From SKVR01 sp041642035 (lineage in GTDB: Bacteria; Bacteroidota; Bacteroidia; Bacteroidales; UBA7960), in NCBI GenBank assembly GCA_041642035.1, contig JBEPXC010000001.1, positions 7,263 through 71,262 of the forward strand: a stretch of 64,000 bases of DNA, given 5' to 3'. This document shows positions 53,815-63,124 of this stretch, piece by piece. How positions within the stretch are numbered: position 1 is the stretch's first letter; each line of letters begins with the position of its first letter. Under the pieces are notes generated by a model. It ran no database searches. It saw nothing but the letters and a program-made list of their open reading frames with translations, and was not told the origin of the DNA. Both the position numbers and the translations under genes were made by a program.

Positions 53815-55446
53815 ATGAACAAAACAGTAAAAATCATCACCGCATTTTTCGTGCTTTGGATTGCTGCCAATGCAGCACTCAGCGCAAACGAATTCATGGA
53901 TGCAAAAGCAACACAGGAAAAATTGAAATCACTGGCAGTACAACACCCTGGCTACGCTAAGCATGAGGTATTAGGCATCACACCGGATGGCAACAGCATA
54001 TCGGTACTTACCATTGGCACGGGAATTGTTGCAGAAAAACCAGCCATTGCAGTAGTTGGCGGTATTGAGGGACCCCATCTCTTTGGTACCAGCCTGGCAG
54101 TTGATTTTGCGGAAAAAGTGCTGGGAATGACCGGCAACAACCAGATAAGCGGCCTGCTAGATTCGGTTTGTTTTTATGTCATTCCCAGCATCAACCCCGA
54201 TGCAGCGCAAAGCTATTTCGCATCGCTGCGCTATGAAAGAAGAGGCAACGGCTCCCCCACCGATCTTGACCGCGACGGTCGGGTGGCTGAGGATGGCTAC
54301 GAAGACCTGAACAGCGATGGCCTCATTACGATGATGCGGGTTGCTGATCCTATTGGTAAATGGATGCCACACCCTGCAGATAACAGAATAATGGTGGAAG
54401 CTCGCCCTGCACATGGAGAAACCGGAAGTTATATTTATCTTACAGAAGGCATTGATAACGATGATGATAAATCTTTTAATGAAGATGGGGAGGAAGGTGT
54501 GATCATCAACCGCAATTTCCCATTTAAGTTTCCTTTCTTTACCACCGGCTCAGGCGAGCACGCCATGTCAGAAACCGAAACGCGCACTATTGCTGACTTT
54601 CTCTACGATGCTAAAAATGTTTTTGCCGTGGTAAGCTTTGGTCCGGCAAACAATCTTTCCGATCCATTGAGCTACAATGAAGGCGAAGCCAATGCCCGCA
54701 TCCACACCAGCTGGAAAAAAGATGACATCACTATCAACGAGCAGGTAAGCCATCTGTACAAAAAGCATTTGGGCGATATGCCACCTACAGAGCAGGCAGG
54801 CTCAGACGGAGATTTTTTTCAGTGGGCATATTTCCATTACGGACGATTTAGTTTCTCTACCCCTGGCTGGTCTTTTCCTGATACTACCAAAGCGGATAAA
54901 GATGCACCCATTTCAAAAGAACTCAAATTCTTACAGTGGGCTGAAAATAACCAGATAGAAAATGTTTTTGTTCCCTGGACAACGATAGAGCATCCAGACT
55001 TCCCGGGAAAAAAAGTTGAGGTGGGCGGACTGGCACCCTTTGTCATGACCAACCCTCCTGCTACTTTGCATGATACCCTTACCGATATTCACACCAACTT
55101 TTTGCTCGATCTGGCACGTATGCGCCCCCGCATAGAAATTCGGAATGTTAAAACTGAACAACTGGGAAGAAACCTTTACCGAATTACTGCTGATATCGTT
55201 AATATGGGTGATATCCCCACTGCATCCCAGACCGGAGAGATGGTAAAATGGATGCAGAAAACAGTAATACGCCTCACTCCTGACAACAGACAGGAAGTGA
55301 TCAGTGGCAAACAGGTGGAAGTAATGGGTGTTATCGGAGCTCGCAGCTCAGAAAAAAGAAGCTGGATTATTAAGGGAGATGGCACCGTTCTGTTAAGAGC
55401 TGGTGGCGAACCTACAGGTTTTGATCAGAAAGAAATAAGGCTTTAA
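53815..55446 (+). CDS. M14-family protein lacking catalytic residues (probable pseudopeptidase)
   Basis: A 543-residue exported protein (signal peptide to about residue 23) that aligns in order with its two downstream paralogues: the SINPDAAQSYF segment, the inserted Asp-rich loops DLDRDGRVAEDGYEDLNSDG and GIDNDDDKSFNEDGEEG, NRNFPFKFPFF, and a C-terminal beta domain. Where zinc carboxypeptidases have HxxE it reads GGIEGPHLFG (Glu85 to His88), the third zinc ligand region is VVSFGPANNLSDP instead of a T-Y/H-H motif, and the catalytic Glu region is FSTPGWSFPD. All three catalytic sites are therefore changed while the fold is kept. It probably binds peptides or regulates the other two. Confidence 0.8.
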   Translation: MNKTVKIITAFFVLWIAANAALSANEFMDAKATQEKLKSLAVQHPGYAKHEVLGITPDGNSISVLTIGTGIVAEKPAIAVVGGIEGPHLFGTSLAVDFAEKVLGMTGNNQISGLLDSVCFYVIPSINPDAAQSYFASLRYERRGNGSPTDLDRDGRVAEDGYEDLNSDGLITMMRVADPIGKWMPHPADNRIMVEARPAHGETGSYIYLTEGIDNDDDKSFNEDGEEGVIINRNFPFKFPFFTTGSGEHAMSETETRTIADFLYDAKNVFAVVSFGPANNLSDPLSYNEGEANARIHTSWKKDDITINEQVSHLYKKHLGDMPPTEQAGSDGDFFQWAYFHYGRFSFSTPGWSFPDTTKADKDAPISKELKFLQWAENNQIENVFVPWTTIEHPDFPGKKVEVGGLAPFVMTNPPATLHDTLTDIHTNFLLDLARMRPRIEIRNVKTEQLGRNLYRITADIVNMGDIPTASQTGEMVKWMQKTVIRLTPDNRQEVISGKQVEVMGVIGARSSEKRSWIIKGDGTVLLRAGGEPTGFDQKEIRL

Positions 55447-55634
55447 ACCTACCTTTATCAATCCAATACGGAAATCATTAAAAAAATACCCCCCATCCCC
55501 CTGGAAGGGGGAGCACGCAACTAATTAAATTTCAGAGCATTGATGATTTAGATTTTAAGGTAGACAAAAAACAATGTACTTTCTAAAGTGGAATCAATAA
55601 TTCAGGCAAATACCACATTACAAAACAAAATAAA
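55447..55634. other. Spacer with GC-rich hairpin
   Basis: TCCCCC-TGGAA-GGGGGA at about 55496-55512 can form a 6-bp stem without a following T run. Otherwise no features; it may hold a separate promoter for the next M14 gene. Confidence 0.4.
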
Positions 55635-57383
55635 ATGAGCAGAATAATTTATTCAATATACGCTATGCTGATTACCCTTTCAGCATTTGCCCAACACAAT
55701 GATGGCAGGGCCTTAGAGAACTTCTTCAAGGCTCCGGGCACACCGGTAAATCCAAAGGTGGAAGTTAGCTGGAACCGATACTACACCAACGAAGGGTTGC
55801 TGGACATATACAACCGGATGGTGAAAGCCTACCCTGATCTGGTAACACTCGAATCGATCGGAAAAAGTTATCAGGGAAGAGACATTTGGCTTCTTACCCT
55901 TACCAATCACAAAAACAAAACCCACCGCGAGAAACCCGGCTTCTGGATTGATGGAGCCATACATTCCAATGAGATACAAGGCTCTGAAATTTCAGTGTAT
56001 ACAGCCTGGTATCTCACCGAAAACTACGAAAAAAATGACTTCATCACCCAACTGTTGGATGAGAAGGTATTTTACATTATGCCGGTAAGTAGCCCAGACG
56101 GTCGTGAATTTTTCATGAATCGCCCCGGCACTGGTAACACATCTCGCAGCGGGGCTATTGCACTTGATGATGATGGAGATGGCCTGGCAGGCGAAGATGG
56201 CTTCAACGACCTCAATAACGATGGTCACATTACTATGATGCGCCGCCGCTCCCCTCACGGGCAATGGAAAACAGACCCCAAAGACCCACGAGGGATGGTT
56301 AGAGTTGAAGCCGACGAATTTGGCCAATGGGAGATGCTGGGCTTCGAAGCAGTCGATTCAGACGAGGACGGGATGATTTCAGAAGATCGTTTAGATGGCT
56401 ATTATGACCCCAACCGCGACTGGGCCTGGAACTGGCAACCCGACTATGTCCAAAGGGGTGCCTACCGCTATCCCTTCTCTCTCCCCGAATCAAAAGCGGT
56501 GCGCGACTTCGTGATGGACCATCCCAATATTGCCGGTGCTCAGACCTATCACAATACCGGTGGAATGTTACTTCGCGGACCCGGATCCAGCGATGACTCC
56601 AAGTTTTATCTTCGCGAAGACGTGCGGGTGTATGATCACCTGGGAGAACTGGGCGTTAAACTTATTCCCGGATACGACTATTTCGTTATCAATGAGGACC
56701 TTTATACGGTGTATGGCGGACTCATCGATTGGCTTCATCTTATGAGAGGTATTTTCACCTTCTCCAATGAACTATTCACAACCTATTTCTACTTTAATCA
56801 GAAATCAGAAGGATGGTTTGGACGTCAGGAAGAAGCCCTGGCATTTGACCGATACCTGCTTTTTGAAGATGCCTTCGTCCCATGGCAGGAATACGAGCAT
56901 CCGCAATACGGAAAAATTGAGATTGGGGGCTTTAAAAAGAATTTCGGGCGCATTAATCCCGGTTTTCTTCTGGAAAACGAAGCCCATCGCAACATGGCTT
57001 TTACCTTGCATCATGCCTATCAAACCCCTCGTCTCCAAATCACGGAGATATCATCGAAGGATCTCGCTGGAGGACTGCGCGAGATTACAGCACAGATAAC
57101 CAATTCAAGGCTCATCCCTACACACGCTGGCATTGACAGCCAATACAAGATTACACGCCCCAATTACATTACCCTTGAAGGTGGGTCGGTAATAGCCGGT
57201 ATGATTGTAAAAAACCGAGACCTAAACATCGTGGAAGAGCAACGGAATAACCCCTCTACTATCGAAATCGATAATATACAGGGTATGAGCTCGGTAATTG
57301 TAAAATGGGTTGTAGATGGCGGAAGGAAATTTACTGTAACCGTTGATAGTGCCAAAGGAGGCATTATAAGCAAAGAACTGTAA
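55635..57383 (+). CDS. M14 family metallocarboxypeptidase with calcium-loop-like insertions
   Basis: A 582-residue secreted zinc peptidase (signal peptide ending near FAQ20). Zinc ligands are His110 and Glu113 in DGAIHSNEIQGSE and His306 in AQTYHNTGG; the catalytic Glu is Glu379 in FTFSNELFTTYF. Between them are loops DDDGDGLAGEDGF and DLNNDGHITMMRRR (178-205) and DSDEDGMISEDR (241-252), which look like EF-hand or thrombospondin-type calcium loops. The C-terminal beta domain (about 470-580) resembles those of the paralogues. It would trim peptides outside the inner membrane. The next gene begins 10 bp downstream. Confidence 0.92.
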   Translation: MSRIIYSIYAMLITLSAFAQHNDGRALENFFKAPGTPVNPKVEVSWNRYYTNEGLLDIYNRMVKAYPDLVTLESIGKSYQGRDIWLLTLTNHKNKTHREKPGFWIDGAIHSNEIQGSEISVYTAWYLTENYEKNDFITQLLDEKVFYIMPVSSPDGREFFMNRPGTGNTSRSGAIALDDDGDGLAGEDGFNDLNNDGHITMMRRRSPHGQWKTDPKDPRGMVRVEADEFGQWEMLGFEAVDSDEDGMISEDRLDGYYDPNRDWAWNWQPDYVQRGAYRYPFSLPESKAVRDFVMDHPNIAGAQTYHNTGGMLLRGPGSSDDSKFYLREDVRVYDHLGELGVKLIPGYDYFVINEDLYTVYGGLIDWLHLMRGIFTFSNELFTTYFYFNQKSEGWFGRQEEALAFDRYLLFEDAFVPWQEYEHPQYGKIEIGGFKKNFGRINPGFLLENEAHRNMAFTLHHAYQTPRLQITEISSKDLAGGLREITAQITNSRLIPTHAGIDSQYKITRPNYITLEGGSVIAGMIVKNRDLNIVEEQRNNPSTIEIDNIQGMSSVIVKWVVDGGRKFTVTVDSAKGGIISKEL

Positions 57384-57393
57384 AACAAAACTT

Positions 57394-59160
57394 ATGATAC
57401 GATCTCAGATTGCAATAGTACTCCTGTTCTTTTTATTCCAAATCATTGGTGTTGATGCAAAGGGCCAAACCGACGGAAGATCCATTGACGATTTCTTCTT
57501 CAAAGCTCCCGGCACACCGGTAAACCCCAGGGTTACCATACATTGGAACCGTTACCACACCAACGAAGGCTTGTATGAGCTTTACCAGAAAATTGTTGAG
57601 GCTTACCCTGAACTCGTAAGCCTGCAGTCCATCGGTAAAAGTTATGAAAACCGTGACTTGTGGCTTTTAACCATCACCGAACGCAATAAGCCCGATATTG
57701 AAAAACCCGCTTTCTGGATTGATGGGAACATCCATTCCAATGAAATACAGGCATCGGAGGTAGCTTTGTATACGGCATGGTACCTAACCGAGAATTACGA
57801 AACCAACACACATATCCGCCAACTTCTGAAGGAGAAGGTATTCTATATTTTGCCCGTCATGAACCCCGATGGCAGAGAAGATTATATGAATCAGCCTAAT
57901 ACCTCCAGCTCTCCCCGTAGCGGCATGCAACCGTTCGATGATGATGGTGATGGTGTGGAAGGAGAAGATGGCTTTTATGACCTGAATAACGATGGCCATA
58001 TCACCCAGATGCGCCGTCGCAACCCGATGGGTCGATGGAAAGAAGATCCGGATGATCCACGTCGGCTCATTCCTGTTGCCCCCGATGAAACCGGTGAATG
58101 GGAACTGCTGGGCTTTGAAGGCATTGATGCCGATGGCGATGGCCAGATTAGCGAAGACCGCCCGGCAGGGTATTATGACCCCAACCGCGACTGGGGCTGG
58201 AACTGGCAACCCGACTATGTGCAACGAGGTGCCTATAAATACCCCTTTTCACAGCCCGAAACACGCGCTGTGCGGGATTTTGCCTTCAAGCACCCAAACA
58301 TCAGTGGCGTACTCACCCATCACAATACAGGCGGAATGTTTCTTCGCGGTCCGGGATTTGAATCCGATTCGCAATACTTCATGCCCGAAGATCTTCAGGT
58401 GTATGATGCACTAGGTGCTATGGGAGAAAAACTGGTGCCCGGATACAGGTATCTGATCAGCTACCGAGACCTTTACCCGGTACTGGGAGGACAGCGCGAC
58501 TGGTTTCACATCATGCGCGGAGCATTTACCTATACGGTGGAACTGTTTACCCGGTATTATTATTTCCATAACACGCCAACCGAAGGCAATCGCAGAAGCA
58601 ACGCTGAGGTTTATGACTTTGATAAGTACCTTCTTTTTGGTGATGCCTTTGTCCCCTGGACCGATGTTCAGCATCCGCAATATGGCGACATACAGGTGGG
58701 TGGCTTCAAGAAGAACTATGTAAGGATCAATCCGGGCTTTATGCTCGAAGAAGAAGCACACCGTGTGACGGCTTACTCCATTTATCACGCATGGCATACC
58801 CCGGGACTGGAAATTACTGAGCTCAGCACCAATGACCTGGGAGATGGACTCACTGAGGTTATCGCCACTGTAACCAACACCCGCATGACACCCACCCATT
58901 CAGGGGTGAACCTTAAGTTTAATATTGACCGCAACGACTACATTAAGCTTGAAGGAGCAGATGTGCTGGCAGGAATGATCGTAAAAAACCACGATCTCAA
59001 TCAGGTGGAGGAACAGGCGGTTAATCCGGAGATCCTTGAAGTAGAAAATATTGCAGGCATGTCAAGTGTAACGGTGAAATGGATCGTTGAGAAGATGGAA
59101 AACATACGGGTCACTGTTGATAGTCCCAAAGGGGGAGTAGTCAGCAAGGTGTTGGAATAA
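57394..59160 (+). CDS. M14 family metallocarboxypeptidase, tandem paralogue
   Basis: A 588-residue close paralogue of the preceding gene (the segment APGTPVNP-x-V-x(3)-WNRY-x-TNEG is shared, as is DPNRDW-x-WNWQPDYVQRGAY). Signal peptide about 1-25. Zinc ligands His114 and Glu117 (GNIHSNEIQASE), His310 (VLTHHNTGG), catalytic Glu383 (FTYTVELFTRYY). The acidic loops DDDGDGVEGEDGF and DLNNDGHIT, and DADGDGQISEDR, are conserved. It lies 10 bp after the previous gene, so the last two form one transcription unit by tandem duplication. A REP-like repeat cluster follows the stop. Confidence 0.93.
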   Translation: MIRSQIAIVLLFFLFQIIGVDAKGQTDGRSIDDFFFKAPGTPVNPRVTIHWNRYHTNEGLYELYQKIVEAYPELVSLQSIGKSYENRDLWLLTITERNKPDIEKPAFWIDGNIHSNEIQASEVALYTAWYLTENYETNTHIRQLLKEKVFYILPVMNPDGREDYMNQPNTSSSPRSGMQPFDDDGDGVEGEDGFYDLNNDGHITQMRRRNPMGRWKEDPDDPRRLIPVAPDETGEWELLGFEGIDADGDGQISEDRPAGYYDPNRDWGWNWQPDYVQRGAYKYPFSQPETRAVRDFAFKHPNISGVLTHHNTGGMFLRGPGFESDSQYFMPEDLQVYDALGAMGEKLVPGYRYLISYRDLYPVLGGQRDWFHIMRGAFTYTVELFTRYYYFHNTPTEGNRRSNAEVYDFDKYLLFGDAFVPWTDVQHPQYGDIQVGGFKKNYVRINPGFMLEEEAHRVTAYSIYHAWHTPGLEITELSTNDLGDGLTEVIATVTNTRMTPTHSGVNLKFNIDRNDYIKLEGADVLAGMIVKNHDLNQVEEQAVNPEILEVENIAGMSSVTVKWIVEKMENIRVTVDSPKGGVVSKVLE

Positions 59161-59484
59161 TTACTAAGACTTTCCATCGTCCGCTAAGACTTTCCATCGT
59201 CTGGAGGACATGGAAACGTCTGGGTAAAATGACTCTCTTTAAAAGACATTAGATTATAATAAATTTTAGGGGGAGTGTGTTCAAGACGATGGAAAGTCCT
59301 CTGGACGTTTCCTTGGCTTGAAAAAGACTTTCCATCGTCCGCAGGACATGGAAACGTCTGGGTAAAAGGTCCTTTTTATTATAAAAAGATTCCTGCTATA
59401 TATTACAGCCTCTGCTTTCAAGACAGCCTGTCCCGACTTTTTTTCGGGAATGGAAAGTCCTCCGGACGTTTCCATGTCTTGAAA
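59161..59484. repeat. REP-like mosaic repeat cluster at a convergent gene junction
   Basis: Contains at least four pairs of half-sites: actttccatcgtcc (59168, repeated 18 bp later), gacatggaaacgtctggg (59206), an inverted copy gacgatggaaagtcc with ggacgtttccttggcttga (59284-59321), another direct copy (59328-59362), and the composite tttcaagacagcctgtcccg ... ttttcgggaatggaaagtcc, ggacgtttccatgtcttgaa (59416-59484). The middle spacer (ctctttaaaag ... aattttaggggg, about 59230-59275) recurs at 63001-63045. The cluster lies between the stops of two convergent genes and may terminate both. Confidence 0.75.
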
Positions 59485-59486
59485 AA

Positions 59487-61265
59487 TCACATCCCCTGAA
59501 ACTGCAGTTCGCTCAAGCTCTTATATAAACCTCCGGCAGATTTGAGCAGCTCCAGATGGGTGCCTTGTTCTACTATGCGGCCGTTGTCGAGCACCAGGAT
59601 CTGATCTGCCTGCCGGATGGTGGAAAGGCGATGGGCAATAACGATGGAGGTACGTCCTTTCATGAGCTTTTCGAGTGCATCCTGCACCAGGCGTTCACTT
59701 TCCGAATCCAGTGAGGAGGTGGCCTCATCCAGAATCAATATCTTAGGATCTTTAAGCACTGCACGGGCAATAGCAATACGCTGACGCTGTCCGCCCGACA
59801 ATTGTGTACCCCGTTCTCCTACAAGGGTGTCAAGTCCCTGGGGGAAGTTGTTGATGAAATCCCATGCATTGGCTTTGCGTGCAGCATCTTCTATCATGGC
59901 AGGGGATGCATTGGGATTGCCATAGGCAATATTCTCGCGGATGCTGCCCCCGAAAAGAAAAATATCCTGCGGTACGATGGCCATCTGTGCGCGCAATACC
60001 GAGAGTGGAAGAGAGCGGTAATCATTACCATCAAAAAGTATTTGCCCTGATCCGGGTTCATACAACCTGAGCAGCAACGATACCAGAGTAGACTTCCCTG
60101 CTCCGCTGGGACCTACCAGCGCCACAAGGGTATCAGGCTGGATTTCCACATCAATATCGCTAAGCACCGGGGTGTCAGGACGCGATGGATAGCTGAAGGA
60201 TAGCTTATCAAAACGAATTCCTCCATGCAGGATTTCATGGGGCTCAGGGGAAGGCATATTCTCAACAGGCTCGGGTACTTCATTGAAAATTTCGAGCAAA
60301 TCCTCTGTTGCACCAATAAATTTCTGTACCCTGGCAAACACATCGGCCATGCCTCCTATGGTTCCACCAATAAAAACGGTATAAATCAGAAAAGAGAACA
60401 GCTCACCTGTGGCAATTTCACCGCTGGCCAGCAGGGTGGAGCCTCTCCATATTACAGCTACCATGGTACCGAAGAGTCCTATAATGATGAAGGAAGAAAA
60501 GGCACCCCGTAGTTTACCGTTTTTAATGCCGGTCTGGGCAATATCCTTTGTTTTCAGACGATAACGAGCCATCTCGAAATATTCATTGGTAAATGCCTTT
60601 ACACTCTGTATGCCCTGCAGGGTTTCTTCGACTATGGTGTTAGAATCGGCTACCTGTGCCTGCGCCAGTTTGCTCAGATTACGGATATACCGTCCGAAGA
60701 ATCCCACCAAAATCACGATAACCGGCAATACCGCCAGCATAAACAGGGTAAGCTTGTAGGATGTTACCATCATTAGGCTTACCCCGCCAATAATAATGAT
60801 GATTTGTCTGATGAATTCCGCCAGAGTGGTGGTCAGTGCGTCCTGCAAAAGGGTGATGTCTGATGATATTCTGCTGTTCAACTCCCCTACCCTCCTTTGC
60901 TGAAAAAACTTCATGGGCAGACGGATCAGGTGGTTAAAGGTACTTTGACGTAAATCGGCCAGCGTTTTCTCGGCTACGCGTACAAAAAGGAATATCCTGA
61001 AATAGGAAAATACCGACTGCCCTACCAGCACCGCGATAAGGATCAGGGCAATACGATTGATTTGCTCACCCAATATGCCTTGATTGCCATAATCCACCAG
61101 GTCGCCCAATAACTTCGGAAAAATCAGGCTGGCAGTACTCGATCCCAGCAAAAACAGTAAACCCAGTGCATACTCCCACCGATAGGGTCGTATGTAGTGG
61201 TAAAGCCTGAATAATCTGCGCAATCCTGTAACGGTTATCTTTTTCTTAATATCCTCATCGCTCAT
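59487..61265 (-). CDS. ABC exporter, MsbA/LmrA type
   Basis: A 592-residue half-transporter (membrane domain plus ATPase), expected to work as a homodimer and export lipids or drugs. The membrane domain (about 20-330) has six helices; the ATPase follows with Walker A GPSGAGKST, Q-loop VPQDIF, signature QLSGGQRQRIAIARA, Walker B ILILDEATSSLD, D-loop SESE and H-loop IVIAHRLST. ATG 61265 (MSDEDIKKKITV) is preferred to 61367 because the longer lead does not match the family. All motifs are intact. It is convergent with the M14 cluster across the repeat cluster. Confidence 0.92.
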   Translation of the reverse strand: MSDEDIKKKITVTGLRRLFRLYHYIRPYRWEYALGLLFLLGSSTASLIFPKLLGDLVDYGNQGILGEQINRIALILIAVLVGQSVFSYFRIFLFVRVAEKTLADLRQSTFNHLIRLPMKFFQQRRVGELNSRISSDITLLQDALTTTLAEFIRQIIIIIGGVSLMMVTSYKLTLFMLAVLPVIVILVGFFGRYIRNLSKLAQAQVADSNTIVEETLQGIQSVKAFTNEYFEMARYRLKTKDIAQTGIKNGKLRGAFSSFIIIGLFGTMVAVIWRGSTLLASGEIATGELFSFLIYTVFIGGTIGGMADVFARVQKFIGATEDLLEIFNEVPEPVENMPSPEPHEILHGGIRFDKLSFSYPSRPDTPVLSDIDVEIQPDTLVALVGPSGAGKSTLVSLLLRLYEPGSGQILFDGNDYRSLPLSVLRAQMAIVPQDIFLFGGSIRENIAYGNPNASPAMIEDAARKANAWDFINNFPQGLDTLVGERGTQLSGGQRQRIAIARAVLKDPKILILDEATSSLDSESERLVQDALEKLMKGRTSIVIAHRLSTIRQADQILVLDNGRIVEQGTHLELLKSAGGLYKSLSELQFQGM

Positions 61266-61432
61266 AATAGGGTAACAACTTATTGATTTAAAAAACTCAC
61301 CTATACCTTTCAAAAGCACCTTTTTTTGATGCCGATCAACTTTTTCAACCTTTATTTTCTTCTGCAAAGATAGGTATCAATATTATACTTAAGTTTGGTG
61401 ATGAGAAAATGATAACCCAAAAATCTATAACC

Positions 61433-62941
61433 ATGATAAAACCTTATGCCGGAGTGCTTCTGTTAACATTTGTCTTCACCTTAACTTATTGTGCTATGCA
61501 GAAAGATACCAGCTATGGAATTTTTGATCAATCTACCGATATTGGAGCAGTAAAGCATAAGGGTGAAGCCAGCTGGGACTCCATATCCGGGCAATACACC
61601 CTCTCGGGCAGCGGAACCAATATGTGGATGGATAACGATGAGTTTCATCTTATCTGGACCAAAGTGGAAGGTGATTTCATTTTGTACAACAGGCTTGAAT
61701 TCATAGGAGATGGAGTTGATCCGCATCGCAAAGCAGGGCTGATCATCCGTAAAGACCTGACCCCCTCCTCACCTTATATCAGTGCTGCCTATCATGGCGA
61801 CGGGCTGGTTGCCATGCAGTATCGGCTGCAGGAAGGTGCTGATACCCAAGAGACAATCCATGAAGGAGGGTTTACCCCCATCATGCAACTGGAACGCACA
61901 GGAGACTCAGTGGTTATGTCGGCAGCAAAAGAGGGAGAACCCTTGCAAAAGACCGGAGAAATAGATTTTGGCAGTGGCGAATATTATGTTGGCCTATTTG
62001 TTTGCTCACACAACCCCGATGTTGTAGAGTCGGCTGTATTTTCAAATACCCGTCTGACCATTCCTGCAAGGGCTGATTTTAAACCCTACCAGGATTTCCT
62101 GGGCTCAAGAGTTGAAACAGTAGATGTAGAAACAGGACTGCGTAAAATCATCTACGAGACCCCCGATAACCTGGAAGCCCCTAACTGGTCGCGCGATGGC
62201 AGCTTCCTGGTGTTGAACGGGAAAGGCATACTTTACCGGCTTCAGGCTGATGGGAACGATATCCAACCCATCGATACGGATTTTGCCACGTCCAACAACA
62301 ACGATCATGGCATTTCGCCCGATGGCACACAACTGGTAATCAGCCATCATGTGAGTGATCTGCCTGCCGGACAAAACTCCATCATTTTCACCCTTCCCAT
62401 TGAGGGGGGCACACCCCGCAGGGTCACCGAAAAGGGCCCATCCTACTGGCATGGCTGGTCGCCTGATGGAAAATACCTGATTTACACCGCTCACCGCAAC
62501 GATCAGTGGGATATTTATCGCATACCCGTGGAAGGAGGAGAAGAAACACAGCTCACCAACAGTCCCGGTCTCGATGATGGTTCTGAATATTCAGCCGATG
62601 GGGAATACATCTGGTTCAACAGTGTGCGCAGTGGCAGCATGGAGATATGGCGGATGAAAGCCGATGGCAGTGAGCAAACGCAGATCACCAACGATGAGTA
62701 CCAGAACTGGTTTCCGCACCAATCGCCCGATGGCAGCAAGATTGTCTTTCTCTCCTACCTGCCCGATGTAGCGGCCGGAGATCATCCCTACTACAAGCAA
62801 GTAATGCTTCGCATCATGGATACCGACAGCCTGCAACCCCGTGTATTAGCCCATTTGTATGGCGGACAGGGCACCATCAACGTGCCCTCCTGGTCGCCCG
62901 ATGGTAGAAAGGTTGCCTTTGTGAGCAATACCGGGAGATAG
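61433..62941 (+). CDS. Lipoprotein with DUF1349-like sandwich and TolB-type beta-propeller
   Basis: From ATG 61433 a 502-residue lipoprotein (signal MIKPYAGVLLLTFVFTLTYC). The N-terminal half (about 25-205) resembles a concanavalin-like DUF1349 domain (NMWMDNDEFHLIWTKVEGDF, GDGVDPHRKAGLIIRKDL). The C-terminal half has at least five PD40/TolB repeats (APNWSRDGSFLVLN, HGISPDGTQLVIS, WHGWSPDGKYLIYTAH, QSPDGSKIVFLS, PSWSPDGRKVAFVSN). Such proteins are periplasmic or surface-attached, with unknown ligands. TTG/ATG starts upstream (61409) are possible. The gene is divergent from the ABC exporter. Confidence 0.82.
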   Translation: MIKPYAGVLLLTFVFTLTYCAMQKDTSYGIFDQSTDIGAVKHKGEASWDSISGQYTLSGSGTNMWMDNDEFHLIWTKVEGDFILYNRLEFIGDGVDPHRKAGLIIRKDLTPSSPYISAAYHGDGLVAMQYRLQEGADTQETIHEGGFTPIMQLERTGDSVVMSAAKEGEPLQKTGEIDFGSGEYYVGLFVCSHNPDVVESAVFSNTRLTIPARADFKPYQDFLGSRVETVDVETGLRKIIYETPDNLEAPNWSRDGSFLVLNGKGILYRLQADGNDIQPIDTDFATSNNNDHGISPDGTQLVISHHVSDLPAGQNSIIFTLPIEGGTPRRVTEKGPSYWHGWSPDGKYLIYTAHRNDQWDIYRIPVEGGEETQLTNSPGLDDGSEYSADGEYIWFNSVRSGSMEIWRMKADGSEQTQITNDEYQNWFPHQSPDGSKIVFLSYLPDVAAGDHPYYKQVMLRIMDTDSLQPRVLAHLYGGQGTINVPSWSPDGRKVAFVSNTGR

Positions 62942-62943
62942 TT

Positions 62944-63120
62944 TATGCGTCCGCTAAGACTTTCCATCGTCCAAAGGACATGGAAACGTCTGGGTTAGCT
63001 GGCTCTCTTTAATAGTTGTTAGCGTTCAACAAATTTTAAGGGGTACTGCTTTCAAGACAGCCTGTCCCGACATTTTTTCGGGAATGGAAAGTCATGCGGA
63101 CGTTACCATGACCTGAAAAT
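62944..63120. repeat. Second REP-like repeat cluster at a convergent junction
   Basis: Repeats the order of the cluster at 59161-59484 in shorter form: cgtccgctaagactttccat, ggacatggaaacgtctggg, a ctctttaat ... aaattttaaggggt spacer, then tgctttcaagacagcctgtc, cgacattttttcgggaatgg, and ggacgttaccatgacctgaa. It separates two convergent genes. Confidence 0.75.
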
Positions 63121-63124
63121 AACC

